A stretch of 64,000 nucleotides of DNA. It comes from Canna indica (Eukaryota; Streptophyta; Magnoliopsida; Zingiberales; Cannaceae). This document shows, in pieces, positions 12,601-25,616 of this stretch (position 1 is the stretch's first letter; each line of letters opens with the position of its first letter). Where the stretch lies: positions 80,902,501 through 80,966,500 of the forward strand of contig CP136891.1 of assembly GCA_034359265.1 (NCBI GenBank), given 5' to 3'. The position numbers and the translations under genes are program-made. The notes under the pieces were generated by a model that worked only from the letters and a program-made list of their open reading frames with translations, did no database searches and was not told the DNA's origin.

Positions 12601-14797
12601 CGGCTTTGCCTCATAATCAAGTCCTTGGAAGGAGAATTGAGGCATGCTAGATCATTAAATGGTCTAATACTTCTAAGGATCTAGCACTATGGGCAGAAAA
12701 TAGGACCCATTGAAACTATCCCCTCGCTGTGAGGATGCTTGTTGTTTATTGTTAAGATTTCAGTGTTCTTTTACTTAGAACATCTAATTTCTATCTAGTC
12801 ATTCTTTTAATTTCAAATTCCTTCCACACTGTTTTTATTTCGTTTATTATGATTTCTCACTTATACTACTGTTGAAATGTAGCAGTTGTTATATAAGTAC
12901 TTTTATTGTCTCTCTTATGAGCTTGACCAAGCAGCTTCCCCATGTAGATACTGATTCATATATTGTTGATTGTAATTTAGGACTCTGAACCAAAGACAGG
13001 TGGCAGACAGGAGTCTTTTGATGGTAGGCTTTATACACGTTGTACACTGTGCCTACTTAATATAATGAACTTAATTTCCATGAGGTTTACGTGTTTATGC
13101 AGAGACATCCAGGAATGGCACAAGTGGCACCGGTACTGTGCCGATACGAGCAACATCACATCAGACAATGCCATTAATGCCTATGATAGCAGCTGGAGTA
13201 CCTGGAATGGTTGCCGGTCCCACTACAAACTTGAATATAGGAATGGACTACTGGGTTTCTCCGACATCATCTGCTGTCCCTCCGGTTTCTGGAAAGGTTC
13301 CTTCGACTGCAGCTTCTGGAGTTCCTGGTACACTTGTTGGAGCCACTGAAAAGGTTCCTCCAGAGATTTGGCTACAGGTTTTTTATCAGCTTCTGTTATA
13401 TTTATTTTATTTATATAATTATCAGTTCATCTTGCGAGATCTTTTTAATCTCTTTGAAAATTAGCTGATGTTTATATAGTATGTTCCTTATTCCTAGACT
13501 ATATTATTTGCTTTGATATATGTTAAAAAATTCTAATGTGAAGATTAGCTTATTTTTCTCTAGTAAGTTAGCTTTGTAGCCAACATTCATTAGCTACTTT
13601 ATGGTTTAGCTACAGAGTTTTTTCTGAATGATTATAAAATTGAAGTTATTATGATTAGAACATATTATTTCGTTATGTATTTTTACCATATCATGTCCTC
13701 ATTTCAAGAATCACTGTATTACTGCATTCCGTTATATTATGCATGTATCTGGTATACCTTCCGTTGTTTGAAACTGACGTATGATTGTGGGTTATTTTAT
13801 TTATATTCATGGTTAAACTGACATATCTAATAAATCTGTCTTACTGGCAAGACTTTGAGTAAAGTTCGAGTTTATCGTGTTCTTCAGATTGAACATAGTG
13901 ATATTTCTTGCTGCCCTTAAAATAAATGACTATTACTCCATCTGGTCATAAGCACAATAACTTTTCCAAGCATGTTTTTTGTTTCATAGTATACATTTAT
14001 TGTTCCATTGCATTTTATGCTGAAAAAACTGCTGCTTTTCTTTTCTAATTGGTTGTTATGATTGTATTATTTGTACTGATGTAGCATGATTCCAATTAAT
14101 GATATTAAAATATGATATAGGTTACCCGCCCTTAAAAATACTATCTTTATTCATCAATGGCTTTGTTCCTTGTAAGCTTTTCTACAATTGTATTTTATCC
14201 TTTCCTCGTCTATCCTTCTCTTTTTTAGCAAGATCTTTTATGTATCATTAACAGTGAACAGTTGCTTTGTTGTTTAAACATGTTATCTTTGATCATTCAG
14301 GATGAAAGAGAACTCAAAAGGCAAAGAAGAAAGCAATCAAACAGAGAATCTGCACGGCGATCTAGGTTGCGCAAGCAGGTATGAGCATCTAGCAAGATGC
14401 AACTCTTTGAAGGTAATTTTGTTGGTTATTGTCATTGGTTTTGAGTTGCTACTTGCAGGCAGAGTATGAAGAACTGGCTCAGCGCGTTGATGTTCTGAAG
14501 GATGAGAATGCTACCCTCAGAGCAGAACTAGACCAAGTTAAGAAAGAATATGATGAACTTCTTGCTCAAAATGCCTCTCTTAAGGTAATTAACTTTATCT
14601 TCAGTCGACTGTTCTGCATTCTATAAGCAAGCTGCAGAAATGATATTGTGCATTTGCAGGAGGGTATCGAGGGGAATGCAAAAGAACCAGTATCCACAAT
14701 AGTTGAGAGTAGCCAACGGGCCAGTGATAACATCCATCTGAACTTGGATTCTGATCCACAAGCAGGCGAATCGGACAATAAGCAGAGCAGTCACTAA
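9693..14797 (+). CDS. Group G bZIP transcription factor, bZIP16/68 (GBF) type
   Basis: Twelve exons with canonical sites: 9693-9743, 9862-9927, 10037-10123, 11562-11645, 11749-11808, 11895-12064, 12182-12236, 12981-13023, 13103-13377, 14301-14378, 14459-14584, 14660-14797. They give 410 aa. The N-terminal half is the proline-rich MFMR region of G-box factors ([41 protein letters not shown]). The basic region is residues 298-323, with N311 and R319 in the invariant N-x7-R spacing. The zipper follows with L329, L336, L343, V350, L357 and L364. Family members bind ACGT-core G-boxes in the nucleus and act in light and stress responses. The start is chosen because exon 1 is short, in frame and matches the family's short leader exon. 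The family's bZIP16/68 proteins have, as I recall, cysteines at the positions of Y326 and Y354; here both are tyrosine. Exon 5 ends in an extra Cys codon if the gtgagt donor is used. Confidence 0.93.
10616..11319. mobile_element. hAT-type element in bZIP intron 3, 8-bp TSD
   Basis: This 704-bp element is bounded by perfect 8-bp direct repeats ttcttacc (10608-10615 and 11320-11327). Its ends are imperfect inverted repeats: cagtgtagtcacagg on the left and, read inward from the right, caaggttgttaaagg. Subterminal GC-rich words (ggcgc, gcgcctt) are typical of plant hAT elements. Inside, 10800-11047 (+) reads as an acidic, serine-rich tail ([17 protein letters not shown]), resembling the C-terminal tail of hAT transposases. 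No transposase core is present, so it is non-autonomous. It is spliced out with the 1.4-kb intron 3. Confidence 0.8.
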
Positions 14798-16839
14798 GAT
14801 TGCAGTTGCTCTATAACATCTCCTCGAGCCTAACCCTAACTAAACAATGACAACTTCTCCAATTCTTAATGGAGTGACATAAAATTGATGCAGTTGCTTA
14901 TTTTTGGGTACCGCGAGCATGATTTTGTCTTTTGACTAATCTTTTAGCAGTCAAGGCAAAGCAGCCCGTATGGTGCTGGAATCAGTTGGCTCATCATTTT
15001 AATCAAAGCCATGTATTCATACTATATGAGACAATCATTTGACTGATGTGTTGTCGTTATCATATAGTTACAAATGTTTTTTATGTATTAGGCATAACAA
15101 TATTGAGTTAAACAACTTTTGTTGTATTGTCCCAACCGGACAGAACCACGAAGCCTTGTGTGTAACCTTTTCTCAAAAGTAATGGACATTTCAAATAGTT
15201 TACAACTTTGCTGCCTGTGCAAGTGCCATGGAATGAAGAATTCTGTATGTCCGCTTGTATTAGTCACGTACGACTTTATTCTTTTTGGCTGAAGTAGTGA
15301 GAACATGATCTAACAAAGTAGCTTCATGAATACGTGTTAGCTTACCTATGACAATTTATGCATGTCTTTAATGTTAGTTTGGTCATTGCTTGAAATAAGA
15401 GTCATATGCTTTTGGACCGGATTACTTTTTAGGCCTGTCTGATAAACCCATAATGCGCAGCTCGGCCTAGCCACCCAAGAACTTAGATCGTGTTGGGCTT
15501 GTTCAAATCAGGCTCGGAGGCTGCGCAAAGTTGTCCCAAGGGTATTTTCATCTTTGTCCTATAATCGAAGATTCAAATATGATCATAGCACAATCAAGTG
15601 GCATAATTCGATAATTGACTCATTCAAGGTATATCTCCACGATAATTGAGGAGAAATTTTCGTTGAATATATTTCATCAAAGATTAGATCTTGTGCCCAC
15701 AAGTATGTTTGACAGACACAGCGAATATGTTCTTGCTTAAGCGCTAAAATATTTTTGCAGGTCAACTCAGAGTCGCGTTCAACCAAGAGCTACGAGGATT
15801 TGCAGCGTCTCTAACCTCATGCAAGAACAGCTTTGAGCCATTAATTATCTTTCAACATTGGGATTCCCTAAAGTTTTGTACCGCCAAAATGGAATTTCTC
15901 ATATATATATACCACTGAAATAAACTATAATTTGGATTATATCTAAATCTTAAGTATCTTCCGTGTAATTTATAAGTTGAAAGTTTTGCTGATACACTTG
16001 AGACGTTAGGTAATGCTAAGATTCGATTGAGATTAAATTTTAGCCCCAATTTCACCTAAGTTGACTCATTCTAAACAATCTTCTTCTCAAACTATGAGAC
16101 CTGATTCCTTTCAAACAATAACTCCAGAAGCCCCAATTCAAATTAGAACAACAAAATCAAACTTGAACCCGAGATTGACTCCCTCTTCTCATGAGTTTAA
16201 TATTATCTTCAAATCAAAAACTATATTTTCTCTACCTTAGAATAAAAGCCACCCTCTTACAAAGTGTATACAACAAAAATAAGTAATCAGATTATCTCTA
16301 CCAACTAACCAGATCAGAAAACTCAATAGAATAAATATGACCAAGCTGCACCTGGCTTCTCTGGAATTCATTCCAAAGGTCATTAACCACAGCATAAGTT
16401 CAAAGCTACCCAAGAGAATCTGCCAACCCTCAAGCACCAGGTCCACCATTTAATTCTGACCATTATAATGAGTAAGGACAGGAGTGAAGAATACTACCAT
16501 GCTTATATTAAAGAATCAATTATGCTTATATTAGGCCACCATCTGTTGTATACTTCACCATGTTCAACTTGCTTTGCTTCTAATTCTCTGTCAATCTACA
16601 TGAAGCCTTTGTCCTCCTCTCAAAATTCGATCCATCCAATTTCCTTTCTTCACATTTCTTTTCAATCCTTAAGATAACCAAAAATGATATTGGTAATACC
16701 GTAAGGAGTGATGATACCAAGCAATTTCTTCAGCAGGATATCATCTGAGGGAATTGTTGGCTGATGGAGTAGCAAATTCCAAATTGCTTCAGTCACACTT
16801 TTGATGGCCTGATATCTCAATGGATATCTGACAGATCAC
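14798..16839. other. bZIP 3' flank to PPR 3' flank, no gene recognised
   Basis: This is the region between two convergent genes. A plausible bZIP 3' UTR follows the stop, with AT-rich sequence to about 15100. A GC-richer scrap at 15420-15540 (taggcctgtctgataaaccc) looks like a repeat remnant. The open frames in 16237-16449 (-) and 16468-16677 (+) have no family resemblance and are treated as noise or PPR 3' UTR. Confidence 0.4.
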
Positions 16840-18759
16840 CTAGTTTGCAGAGCATACAAGAAGTTCATTTCCCAAATGAGACAGGGAACTCTCCATACAA
16901 TGAGGACTCTTTGAGTTAGACATCAATGTTTGACAAAGTGGTTCTCCAGCAGAAACGTCCACAACACTATCCAGAATTAGCGAATAAGTAATACTATTAG
17001 GCATCATTCCAAGCTCACCCATTCTCCTACATAAACGGAGTGCCAAATCAGAACGATGCAACTTGGTCAGAAGACGGATTATGGTGTTGAAAGATATATG
17101 GTCAAGGTCAAATCCAGCGGTCTCCATATGTCTCAGCCACTGCTTAACTGCAACAATATCTCTAGCCTTACAAAAGCCATAAAGCATCACATTGTATGTA
17201 TAAGTATTGGGAACAACTCCAGAATGCTTCATCTGGTCAAACAAACTCTCAGCCTCCTCAAACCTGCCTCCTCTAAAAAGCCCAGTAATAGCAATAGTAT
17301 AGGATACAACATCAAGGCAGTAATTTTGAAGGAGAGCTTTCCTGAACAGTCTAATTGCCATGTGATATTTTTTTTGTTTAACGAGACCAGTGATAATGAC
17401 TGCATGCACATATTCATCCACATTAGGATTATTCGCAACAAAGGAGAGATAAATGTCTACTGCTTTGTCAATCCTTCCTAACATGCATAATCCATTTAAT
17501 AGTCCAGCATAACTATAGTTGTCTGGAGAAAAATCTCTATTGACCATATAAATAAAAAATTCAATTGCTTGTAATGGCAAACCAGCCTTGCAGAAAGCAT
17601 TTATTAATGAGTTACAGGCAACCAGATCAAGAGAAATATCCAATCCTGCTATTAATTTGGGGAGAGAACTTAATTGCCCAGATGAGCATAGTGTACATAT
17701 CAAAGAAGAGAGGGTATATGCATCAGGCTTTAATCTTTTGTCACCTAAACGAAGGAAAATCTCAAGTGCATCATCATACCTTCTCGATTTTGAGAAACAA
17801 TCAATCAGCACATTATAAAAAACTAGATCAGGACTGCACTCATTAGATAGCATGGTATCCAACAGCGTAGAGACCTTATCAAACTTTTGAGATTCAAAGA
17901 GACCTCTGAGAAGAGAAGTGTATGTTGCCACAGTGGGTGAACATCCCATATGTATCATCTTTGTCAAAAGCATACTTGCTCTATCAACTTTACCAGTTCG
18001 ACAGAGATTGTCAATCAAAATTGTCCAAATAGTTGCTGTGGGCTGTTTACCAGATACAATCATGAATGCTAATAACTGGAGCAATTCCATGAACCTCCCG
18101 GCCTTGCAAAAGCAATCGAAGACAATTGTAAGTGTCCAAGTGTTAAGGTCAAATCTATTATCTACCATCTCTCTTAGAACATCTCTAGCTCCCAACCAAT
18201 CGCTTGATCTGCAAAGATTGGATAGCACAATGTTGTAACTGAGAAAGTTGGGAGACTTTGTGCTTCTGAAGAACTTCGTTGCCACATCAAGAGGACATGT
18301 CTTGAATAGGATATCAAGAATCATGTTCCTTGCATAGGTGTTTGGAACATAATTTCTCTTGACCATTTCATCAAATACCTCCAGTGCGAGTCCATAAAAG
18401 TTCCCGCGCCAATAAACCCTAATTAAAATCATGAAAGTTTGTGCCTTTATCGAACACCCAGCAACCTCCAGTTCCCTGACAATCTCCCCAACGGACCCGA
18501 ACCGGTCCGTGAGCCGGCAGACGACAGGGATCATTCTATCGAAAGAACAAGAATCATGGAAGTAATTCGGCTGCCGAGCGCACCAGAGGAAGAAGCTCAA
18601 TGCAATTGTATCGGACGGGCATGCGGATACGGTGGACTGCACAATCTCAGGGCAAAGCCGGAGCCTGGAGTTGTCCGGCGACTTGATGCTGATGGCTCGC
18701 AGGGATTCGATCACCCGAATGGAGGTCGCACGACGCAACCCTCTCCCTCTCAGTATCAT
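16840..18759 (-). CDS. P-class pentatricopeptide repeat protein, 639 aa, single exon
   Basis: The intronless frame carries about a dozen 35-residue helix-turn-helix PPR motifs from roughly residue 105 to 610. Examples are TYTSLLRGLFESQKFDKVST, NSLINAFCKAGLPLQAIEFF and YTYNVMLYGFCKARDIVAVK. There is no E, DYW or SMR domain at the C-terminus, so it is P-class. The N-terminus (MILRGRGLRRATSIRVIESL) is rich in R and S and nearly free of acids, as expected of a mitochondrial, less likely plastid, targeting peptide. Such proteins bind organelle transcripts sequence-specifically and affect their stability, splicing or translation; the RNA target cannot be read here. The opening (ALSFFLWCARQPNYFHD) resembles a conserved plant orthologue group, which I think includes Arabidopsis At1g16830, but I cannot confirm this. 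Confidence 0.9.
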   Translation of the reverse strand: MILRGRGLRRATSIRVIESLRAISIKSPDNSRLRLCPEIVQSTVSACPSDTIALSFFLWCARQPNYFHDSCSFDRMIPVVCRLTDRFGSVGEIVRELEVAGCSIKAQTFMILIRVYWRGNFYGLALEVFDEMVKRNYVPNTYARNMILDILFKTCPLDVATKFFRSTKSPNFLSYNIVLSNLCRSSDWLGARDVLREMVDNRFDLNTWTLTIVFDCFCKAGRFMELLQLLAFMIVSGKQPTATIWTILIDNLCRTGKVDRASMLLTKMIHMGCSPTVATYTSLLRGLFESQKFDKVSTLLDTMLSNECSPDLVFYNVLIDCFSKSRRYDDALEIFLRLGDKRLKPDAYTLSSLICTLCSSGQLSSLPKLIAGLDISLDLVACNSLINAFCKAGLPLQAIEFFIYMVNRDFSPDNYSYAGLLNGLCMLGRIDKAVDIYLSFVANNPNVDEYVHAVIITGLVKQKKYHMAIRLFRKALLQNYCLDVVSYTIAITGLFRGGRFEEAESLFDQMKHSGVVPNTYTYNVMLYGFCKARDIVAVKQWLRHMETAGFDLDHISFNTIIRLLTKLHRSDLALRLCRRMGELGMMPNSITYSLILDSVVDVSAGEPLCQTLMSNSKSPHCMESSLSHLGNELLVCSAN

Positions 18760-19224
18760 TTAGGGTTGACAGCAAGGATTTGAGAAAACCCTTCTCTCCA
18801 GTTGAGAAGGGAGGGAAGGGCCGAAAAGAAAGACTTTTTGAGCCAAAAATTGTGGCGAACGAGATGAAAAACAATCATTTAAGAAGAGATTCACCGAGTA
18901 ATTTAAGGGAATCAAGCAGGTTTAAATCTAATACAAGGAATGAATCGTGTTCGCCGATGGTGGTAAGGTGGTTTTAGGGTTTTAAGCTCGAACACGATGA
19001 CAGCCTTCGCACCGGCAGCAGCACTCTTTTGAATGCAATAAGTTTAATTAGAACGAAGGTTAATTACTAAAACCACCCCGTGTTTTACAGATATTCATCA
19101 ACATCGCATAGTTTAAATTTAAAAATATATCTGACCACTTTTATGCCATAATTAGTCTTGAAAGAAAATTTTTAAGTCTTTATAAATAAGCTTGAAATAT
19201 GATAGATCTGTGTCTTAATGTTCT
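18760..19224. promoter_or_regulatory. Upstream region of the PPR gene
   Basis: This is the 5' flank of the minus-strand PPR gene. A minus-strand ATG at 18874 opens a 75-codon frame that overlaps the PPR start in another frame and ends at 18647. If the transcript begins above 18874, that would be an overlapping uORF. No clear TATA box was identified. Confidence 0.3.
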
Positions 19225-19700
19225 CGTCTGAGGCCGCCGGCTGGTGGTGTTGCAAGTCCCTGGGCTCCTCATTCAACGTGGCTCGGGTGGTGAAATGCAA
19301 AAACACTCCGATGCTTAAGTAAGAACGAGTTAGAGATGATCTTTGTGGGAATTGAATTCCATAGTATACTTATTTACGTCGTGTTCGTTTCGTAGAGTAG
19401 GTTGAGATATTTGACGAGAATATCTTCTGAAATTCTATAGGAGTACACTTTGAATTGATCAATTGTTATCCCCTGGATTGTGATGTCATTTACTGTCCTG
19501 ATTAGGCCAGCGTCAAAAATCTCTCTGCGACAACAAAAAAAAAAAAAAAACTCAGAACGAGAGAGACCCCAAACCTTCAGAGTGTTCCGAGCAAGATCCC
19601 TTAGGTGATATTTTTGTAAGTTGAACAACTTATTTTGAAAGTGAGAATTGGCTTCTACACGTGAAGTTTCAAACGCACAAAACATATTGACTTTGCAATC
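19225..19700. mobile_element. Probable Ty3/gypsy LTR relic
   Basis: The stretch contains gcaaaaacactccgatgctt followed by aagtaagaacgagttagaga and a run ending in ggaattgaattccat. I recognise this style from monocot gypsy LTRs. A related phrase (gcaaaagacactctgacgct) occurs at about 49026. No partner LTR, primer site or coding region is attached. The assignment is by resemblance only. Confidence 0.4.
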
Positions 19701-20417
19701 TTACTGTGCACAAATGAATGAATGAATTATATAAAAGTTTTGAGTTCTTTTGAGTTTAGACGGCTTGAGAACGAACGTCGAGGTACATTCAAAGGTAGCA
19801 GAAGTGTTCTCTACAAGTCATTCAGAAGAGTAAAATACTATGTTTTAGACTGAACAGAGCAAGAATCTATCGATTTAGTTCCTAGCTTCTACAAGTGCTT
19901 TTCCTCCTACCATCCGATCTACAAACCACTAAATAAAATTAGCAGGACACGCCCAGCCAAAATCGTTACTAATTTTGACGGGTCAGAGTTCAACAAGCCT
20001 AGATCATCATGCAAACAAACACAATGTCACGAAAGGTACGGAAATACAAGGACAAACAAATTTCTACTAAATATTGACTAATAATAATAATGAGCATAAG
20101 GATGAACAACAAGTTCAACAAACTTTTCTGAATCACAATAAGTAATCTTTGAATATGAAACCGCTAAAGTATGAGGATCAAGGACCTATTATATTTATGA
20201 CTGTAAACATGTCTAGAGTGGAGATGTTCCTGAAGAGTTAAAAAGAATACAAACTCAGTCAGCATTTAGCTGCGCTACCCCTTGGCGCACAAAATCTTTT
20301 GATGAAATAAGAGGTAGAAACCCAATATTAAGGGCATCAATCTGTTTCCATTTCCGAGTTGTACTGAGCTGGGAACAGTCGTGAAGGGATTTCAAAATAA
20401 TGGATTTCAATCAGAGA

Positions 20418-23400
20418 TCATGAAGCAATGAGATCCGGGGTCTCTGCTTCAACGGTCGTCAAAGCTGTCCGCACCTTTCCTACCCAGGCATCTAGATGAT
20501 CCCGCAATGATTTGATTTGTAGAATTCCCAAAACTCTTGGCTGCACCCATGAGACATGGACTGTGCCCTCAACTTGGTCTATGATGCCTTCAATAAGATG
20601 AACCTGTAGAAAAAATCCACAAATAAATTACTCTTAAGATGATGACAAATATTAACCAGAGGAAACAAGGCTTGACACAATTCTGCTCATTTTTGCCATT
20701 GAATTGAATATTGCCAAAAGAATAACATCTTTTATCAAAATATTGTAGTTATTGATCGCAACGCATATTGAATAACCATTCAACCGAATCAAACCAAAGA
20801 GAAAAGATAAGGTTAGGCTTACAGAAAGTGCTTTCATAAGAAGATACTCCACATCTTCAATAGAAAGTTTGGTTCGTGCAGCAATAGTACTTAATGGAAT
20901 GGTGCGATCCTCAGATGGTCGACTGCAAGGGATTGTTCATGTCAATCGAAAATATTTGAACTTTGAATAATTTGTCATCACACAAGACATTAATTAGTGC
21001 AATAGTACTTAATATATATATATAGAGAGCAAATTGAGTTCTACTTGGAAATCTTACCTAAAAATAATTTCCATCAAGCACAGAATATTTATTTTTTCAA
21101 GTAACTTCTTCTCATTTTCTACTAGTGCTGGTTGTGCATTCAAAGCAGCATTATGAATCTGGCATAGTTCTTGATAGCGAATCAGATTCCCAGAGTTAAA
21201 TGCTTGAAGAATATGGTAAAGCCACTCCAATTTCGTTCCTGTAAGACTATTGATCTGCAATCAATTATAAAACAAGCACTGGTTAATATTATTAATATTT
21301 AACAGTATGTATCAGAGAGGAAGAACATAAAAATTGTGAAGTGATCTGTAGGAACATAGAAGAATCACAGGTCCAATCAGAAATAACAAGCAACAATGTG
21401 AGCAAAACATCACTAACTTGCAATAAGATCTTACTAACTTTACAAAAATATAGCTAAAGAAAAAAATAGATATAATTTGTCAGGTACTCAAGTTGAAAGT
21501 CCTGTCAGAAACGTTGTTCTCCTTGAATAACAAATCAATTTGAAACTGGATGAGAACATGCATCAAAATTTCCCTCTAAAATTTCACTCAGATCAAACAT
21601 TACATGATTAATAATATGCACTGCCCCATATTGAGAGCCATGAGATAATCCAATCTGTTAGTGAGCCCATCATCCATCTACAAAACAATGATCACAATTC
21701 ACAAAGATCTCAAGCAATTACAAAGAACTATTACTTACAGGCCACTTCAGTTTATTAATTCATAACACACCTGAGAATAACTTTATATATCCAGCCAATT
21801 CACATAATCAAGAGTGGTCAAATGGAGCTTCAAATCATATTAGTCATTCTTCTTTGCAATCTTCTAGTCATACTTTGCCAGAATTTTTTGGAATACTACA
21901 GGAACATTAAGCTTCCTCAACTATAATTATACTGGAACGACCTTCCATTTGTACTTTGCATTCCATTTTCCAACAAGTATCATATTAGGAAATTTTTGGA
22001 ACAGTCGGTAAGTCAAAACAGCTAAGTAAGAATGACATCCCTTGGACAAGTTTGGATTATTTGCATCCTACGCCAAGCTCCAAATGCCTAATTCCAACCA
22101 TTGATCTTGAAGATTATTCATACCAAAAAAAAAACCTCAATATCCTAGTTCAGTTTGGCCATATTAGTGAGGTAATATCCCACCTCATATCCTCATTTAA
22201 CCAGTTCCTCCAAACTAGAAATCTGCAATTGTGTTGTTATTTAAAACAACCCAGCAAACAAAAGGGCAACAAGTAAAAAACTCTTGTTGGCTTCAGATGG
22301 TTGCAGAGATAGCCTTCATTCTGCATGTTTGGAGTTAGCTACAAAGATTTTCATACCATTAAGCTCTAACTAGAGACTATCATCAGTAAATCAAAGAGGA
22401 ATATCTCTTTATCACCTCATAGAGTTTCTTTATGTCCTCACTCAACCTCTACTGATGCAACTAACTTTAAAACTTAATCAACGCCTAGTCTGACAGGGAT
22501 TTGTGTCCGTCATTTTTTGATCATGTGTGTGCTATATTAAAATATCATCCGCCATTTCCTTCTACAGAGATATATCTAATTGTTTAAGAATGAGGAGAAT
22601 CAAGATATTTCTTATTCTTTATTTGATAATAAATCCATATATACATCTAAACCTTCCCACTCAACAATCTTTACTTTTTGTATATGTTATTTCTTAAAAG
22701 CCAACATTCTAATCTCAATCTTAACGTGTTGAAAACAAAGTACTATCTAGATGTCATTGGTTGAACATTCATGCTGTACATTTATAAATGCCGAAAAAAA
22801 CCATCATATGAAAAACTACCAATCAATCTAAGAGTTCATACAAATCAGGTAAGCAACATATCAGAATTGAGATTCTTATATTACCATACATATAATAATG
22901 TAGACAACATCCACAAGCAGAAGAAAAAACATATGAGCAGCTAAACTATAAGTGATAATAAATGTTACGAAATGACCATTCAAGATATTTGAGGCATATC
23001 AAATATAAATCAACTCTGTAAATATCATGAAAACAAAGATATTGGATATCGCAATTATTTTAGTGAATAACAGAAGTGTCTTCTTCATCTTCGTATACAC
23101 AAAGTAATTAGTCAAGTCAGACCAAATATACTCATGAGATTCAGTCTGGGAGATCATCTTACAATTGGGTGGGCTAGTAATTCCCCAAAGTTGTATATGT
23201 TGTCACCCAGTAACGCCGAAAGGGAAAGGTCAAAGGCCAAATCCTGAAAACATTAGAATATTAGATAGGTTAAACTCAATTAACAAAAGACCTCAAACAT
23301 TGATAAGCAAACACCTTCACATATTCATGTCAAAATTCTAACCTCTGATAACCTGAAATATACTAAATACTGACAAAATTGCTTACATACTAAATACTGA

Positions 23401-25564
23401 TAAAAGAGGCAATTTTGTCTCAATGGAGGAAGGTAAATCAAAAGAGTCTCCTGCACTAGTTGATATAAATAAAATTTGCATATGATAAGTTGATAACTAA
23501 TTTTCCTTTTATCAGTTGAGAGAACTATCATATAGCAGTTAGTAAATTTTGGCTGCCAACTCCAACCATTCAATTTCAAATAGACATGTCCTGCTCATCC
23601 CAGTAGTTCAAAATGGTTTAAAAGGATAAATAAAAAATCTCTGTTTAAGAAATGATGTACTAATTAGGAATATAATTAAGTACCAGTTTGAATGATGGCG
23701 AAAGAGAATCAACTGAAGTGTAAGCCAAATACAGAAGGGCGCTCTTGTAGAACTCTGCAAATTCTCGTCGTGATTTATGAAACTGAGAAGAAATCCAGTA
23801 GTAGCTAGCATGAACAGAAGGATCAACCTCAGTCATGCTGTCCAATGTGCTTGATCCCTCGTCCAGAAGTTTTTTGCATTCCTTTTGACACCCTTTTTCT
23901 AGATAAAGTGCAGCTATTTGCATCATAACATATATGATAGGCTCATCAATCCTCAAATCTCCAGTTCCCCGCAATTTTTCTATAATTCCCTCAAGATAAC
24001 TAATTGCAGCTTCTTTTTCTGAGTACTGTCGTGAGACTACGACGGCAAAGTGAGCCAGCTTTAGGAGGTTGATTTTGGTCTCAAAGTCAGTAATGAAGTT
24101 ATGATACAGCTGTATAAGAGCATCACCAGCCTACAAAGAAGAAGAGTAAAAAAGTTATGAGCAGCTTCTTTTTCTGAAAGCGCACATTTTCAGCTTATAT
24201 GACAAAAGTTAAAAAATCATAAATCAAGAAGATGGAGAAGAAATAGAGAATCCAGCATCATTTACAAATAATCCTATATGGGGCTTGCCCACATTTTTTC
24301 TAAATCGTGCATTCTTTACCTATAACAATGACTCAAACTAATCAACATAGCTCGTGCTGTCGTGCAATTTCAATCGACATCGACCAATGTCTTAAAATGA
24401 TATGATTTTGAGCAATTTATCAGCCTTAAATATATAAATGCAGTTATTGGTTTTTACCAATTAAATGTAAATGAAGATGGCTGGCTTTGTCAAATTCTAG
24501 TCAATTTAGTAACTACAAGAGAATCAAATAAAAAGGCTGGAGATAAAGAAAAGGTGAAATTAAAATGAAAGGAAGTATAATATTCACATTTCATAATCGA
24601 ATGAAAATCAAATCTAATGGATCAGAATAGATTCTGAATAATTCCATTGGGGAATCGTGCTATTTAATGGAAAGAAGGGAGAAGGGAGAATAGGTAAAAA
24701 AGACTATAGAAGAGAGGAACTGACCAGGATTAAACTTAACCACCCCAACTAATTGGCGAATCCTATGACAGCTTCTGGACTTCCCATTCTTGTTTGAGGA
24801 TACACCAAAAAATCATAACATTACATGCCACTATCCGCTAACATCTTCCTAATACTACTTTAAAAAGATTAAATTAAAGGATGAGAGAGAGAGAGAGAAA
24901 CGATAAAATTAGAGAGAGCAGCAACTTTATAAAAATATGAAAGATTGCTATGGAGATGATTATCTAGGGGAAAGATGAATTTTTCATATGAAGTAATCTG
25001 GATGTGGCAAGATAGATTACCAGCGTACAATTAAACATGGTCATTTACATTACCATCTGCAAAATGCCTAATAATCTAGATAGATTGTCTCATACCAAAC
25101 TGCCTCTATAGTGTGATAGACAAGAAATGAAGAAATATACACTGTAAACAATATCTGAATGTCTCATAGTGAATGTTGTTTAAATTTTAAATGGTATCAA
25201 TCAACTAACCTTTATATCTAGAAAAAATCAAACAAAAAACTCAGAATAAAGAAACCAACCCTTCAAAAATGGAAATTTTACTGAGGAAGATAAACTAGCT
25301 AGAGAAACATGCATATACTCAAATGGTGTGTTTGTTTCACGGGATATGACCGGTGGATAGGATTTGTGTTGTCATTTGCTACGAGCTTCGGATATCATTT
25401 AAGTTGGATATGACCAGATCCAAATCTGATTCTAATGGGATATAAATATCCTGCTGATGGGGGTTGGGAATTAAAATCCCAAGATTTTTTATTCTCCTGC
25501 TATTTAAGTTGGATATTTGTGATAAATCAATTTTAAATCAATTTTTAGGAATATATTTGTCAAC

Positions 25565-25616
<52 letters not shown>

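Noticed and set aside
17056..17481. Plus-strand open frames inside the PPR gene (up to 141 codons)
   Set aside because: They lie antisense to a 639-codon PPR frame with clear repeat periodicity and have no family resemblance.
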